DNA from: Croceivirga thetidis
GTDB lineage: Bacteria > Bacteroidota > Bacteroidia > Flavobacteriales > Flavobacteriaceae
Reading direction: 5' to 3'
NCBI RefSeq assembly: GCF_012272815.1
Contig: NZ_JAAWWL010000001.1
Location: forward strand, 1,080,154 to 1,144,153
DNA length: 64,000 bases
Shown here piece by piece: positions 62,628-64,000 of the stretch. A program made the translations under genes and the position numbers. The notes beneath the pieces were generated by a model. It made no database searches. It worked only from the letters and a program-made list of their open reading frames with translations, and was not told the DNA's origin. Each line of letters begins with the position of its first letter. Positions within the stretch are counted from its first letter, which is position 1.

Positions 62628-64000
62628 TTATTCTGTGCGAAGACTTTTTACAGGATTTTGCTTAGCGGCCCTAATTGCCTGAAAACTGACGGTTAGCACC
62701 GTGATTCCAAAAGCACCGAGCATGGCAATTGCGAAAATCCACCACTTCAGGATTACGCGATAAGGGTACTCTTGTAACCAACCATTCATGACATAATAGG
62801 CGATAGGCACGGCAATGAAACAAGAGATAACTACAAGTTTCAAAAAGTCTTTGGATAACATATTCCAAACATTGAAAACAGTGGCGCCTAAGACCTTTCG
62901 TACACCTATCTCTTTAGTTCGTTGTTCAGCAACAAACGAGGTAAGACCAAATAGGCCTAAACAACTAATTAGAATGGCAAGGGCCGTAAATATTCCGGCA
63001 AGACTCCCGACCCGCTCTTCTGCAGCAAATTTTTCACCGTATTCCTCATCCACAAAATCATACTCAAACGGTATATCTGGAAAATTCTCTTTGAATACTC
63101 GTTCAACAATTGCAATGTTTTGACTCGCACTTTGATTGGGGTTCAACCGCAAAGTGTAATAGCTGAAATTATCGTAGCGATCGTATACATAAAAAGCTTG
63201 TTTCACCGGTTCATAAGGAGATTGAGCTATCACGTCTTCTATAACACCAATAATTTTCATTGTGGGTGCGGGATCTTCTTCATCGGTATCTCTAATGAGC
63301 ATCCCAACAGGGTTTTGAACACCCATATATTTCTTTGCCGACTCGTTGATTAAAATACCCACAGAGTCTGTAGCAAATTCCCTTGAAAAATCGCGTCCTT
63401 CAAGAATCTTTAGCCCAATGGTCTTGGCGTAGTCCACTGAAACTTCGGTCCAAGCCAAATCTTCTTGAAAGCCCTCTGGTTTTCCTTCCCATGTAAATCC
63501 ACTTCTATTTGACCAGATTCTTGTAGTGGGACTGCTGGAGGTGGCCATTTCTACGACGGCACCTGAATTTTTGAACTCGTTGCGCATCAGTTCGGTTTTG
63601 CCTTCAAAATCTTGGGCGAAAGTCGGAATCTGAATCAAGCCTTCTTTGTCATAACCCACTGGGCGGTTTTTAGCATGGTTGATTTGCTGCATTACGATAA
63701 AGGTGCCAATGATAAAAGCAACAGATACCGTAAACTGGACCACCACCAATATTTTTCGTGGTAAGCCTGCATATTTACCTGATTTGAAGGTTCCTTTTAA
63801 GACATCAACCGGCTTAAAAGATGAAAGGTAAAGTGCAGGATAACTGCCCGCCAATAGTGCAGTGAAGAGAATAAAAGCTAATGAAATCATCCAAAAAGTT
63901 CCGCTGTTCCATGGAAAGGTGATTTCTTTTCTTGCTAGATCATTAAACCCATTTAACGACAGAAGTACAATAGCAATACCTATCAAGTATGCAAAAAGGA
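62628..64000 (-). CDS. FtsX/MacB-type ABC permease, paralog 5, 5' partial
   Basis: The last 457 residues of a permease like its four neighbours, ending NPVKSLRTE with the coupling segment RTKEIGVRKVLGAT. The frame is open to the right edge (codons for L-F-A-Y precede the TTG at 63986), so the gene continues outside the window and this TTG is not a start. About 330 residues, including the first coupling segment, are missing. Confidence 0.87.
   Translation of the reverse strand, partial: LFAYLIGIAIVLLSLNGFNDLARKEITFPWNSGTFWMISLAFILFTALLAGSYPALYLSSFKPVDVLKGTFKSGKYAGLPRKILVVVQFTVSVAFIIGTFIVMQQINHAKNRPVGYDKEGLIQIPTFAQDFEGKTELMRNEFKNSGAVVEMATSSSPTTRIWSNRSGFTWEGKPEGFQEDLAWTEVSVDYAKTIGLKILEGRDFSREFATDSVGILINESAKKYMGVQNPVGMLIRDTDEEDPAPTMKIIGVIEDVIAQSPYEPVKQAFYVYDRYDNFSYYTLRLNPNQSASQNIAIVERVFKENFPDIPFEYDFVDEEYGEKFAAEERVGSLAGIFTALAILISCLGLFGLTSFVAEQRTKEIGVRKVLGATVFNVWNMLSKDFLKLVVISCFIAVPIAYYVMNGWLQEYPYRVILKWWIFAIAMLGAFGITVLTVSFQAIRAAKQNPVKSLRTE

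Noticed and set aside
1-64000. CRISPR array, prophage, insertion sequence, rRNA or tRNA
   Set aside because: I found no regularly spaced repeats, transposase or phage proteins, and no intergenic region able to hold a tRNA cloverleaf.

Overview
The window looks like a chromosomal segment of an aerobic, probably marine, flavobacterium (Bacteroidetes). Reasons: a fused cbb3 oxidase subunit CcoN-CcoO, TonB with a polyproline linker, DUF2490 and DUF4202 proteins, SusD-free but FtsX-permease-rich coding, AT-rich DNA, and promoters with a TAnnTTTG box (the flavobacterial -7 element) instead of sigma70 hexamers. I saw no rRNA, tRNA, CRISPR array, transposase or phage gene. No gene-free stretch exceeds 300 bases; the longest are 31925-32183 (regulatory sites) and 39428-39694 (a 58-codon ORF).

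Layout. (1) 1-5187: the end of a cbb3 cytochrome oxidase operon (ccoNO-ccoQ-ccoP-ccoG-ccoH and a DsbD/SafE-like membrane protein). (2) 5219-15652: a CoA-transferase followed by a group of microaerobic or stress genes: CBS protein, flavin-binding protein, two universal stress proteins, hemN, a glutamate-cysteine-ligase-like protein with CBS domains and its partner deacylase, tonB and a DUF2490 protein. Most promoters here carry a palindrome of the form TGAYA-N2-TRTCA, as expected for a CRP/FNR-type regulator, and at three of them it sits exactly 33 bp from a TAnnTTTG-type box. (3) 14861-20473: usp, an SLC13 permease, pckA and pfkA are tightly packed and probably share one such promoter. (4) 20468-39427: a complete nitrate assimilation island. 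A molybdopterin nitrate reductase fused to a NirB-like flavoprotein and a rubredoxin-tailed partner; a NarL-type regulator; an nrtA-B-C-D nitrate ABC transporter with its own outer-membrane porin; cobA; and a divergent nirB-nirD operon that also carries a DUF4202 protein, a NarX-like sensor kinase and the siroheme enzyme Met8. The three key promoters share clusters of TACGTA, often as TACGTA-N4-TACGTA. (5) 39443-43421: a small membrane protein, a TauE/SafE permease, and a sodium symporter with a NagX-like acyltransferase. (6) 43422-49045: housekeeping genes ribE, pdxA, yceD-rpmF-fabH-accB-accC. (7) 49082-52017: an FAD oxidoreductase and an amidase lipoprotein. (8) 52039-64000: one ABC ATPase and five tandem FtsX/MacB-type permeases, the last cut by the window edge.

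How it works together: nitrate would cross the outer membrane through the porin, be captured by NrtA and imported by NrtBCD, be reduced to nitrite by the fused NasA and to ammonium by siroheme-dependent NirBD; CobA and Met8 make the siroheme. The sensor kinase in the nirBD operon and the separate response regulator next to the reductase are the likely nitrate-responsive pair. Functions are assigned from recognised motifs and context only; no database search was possible.
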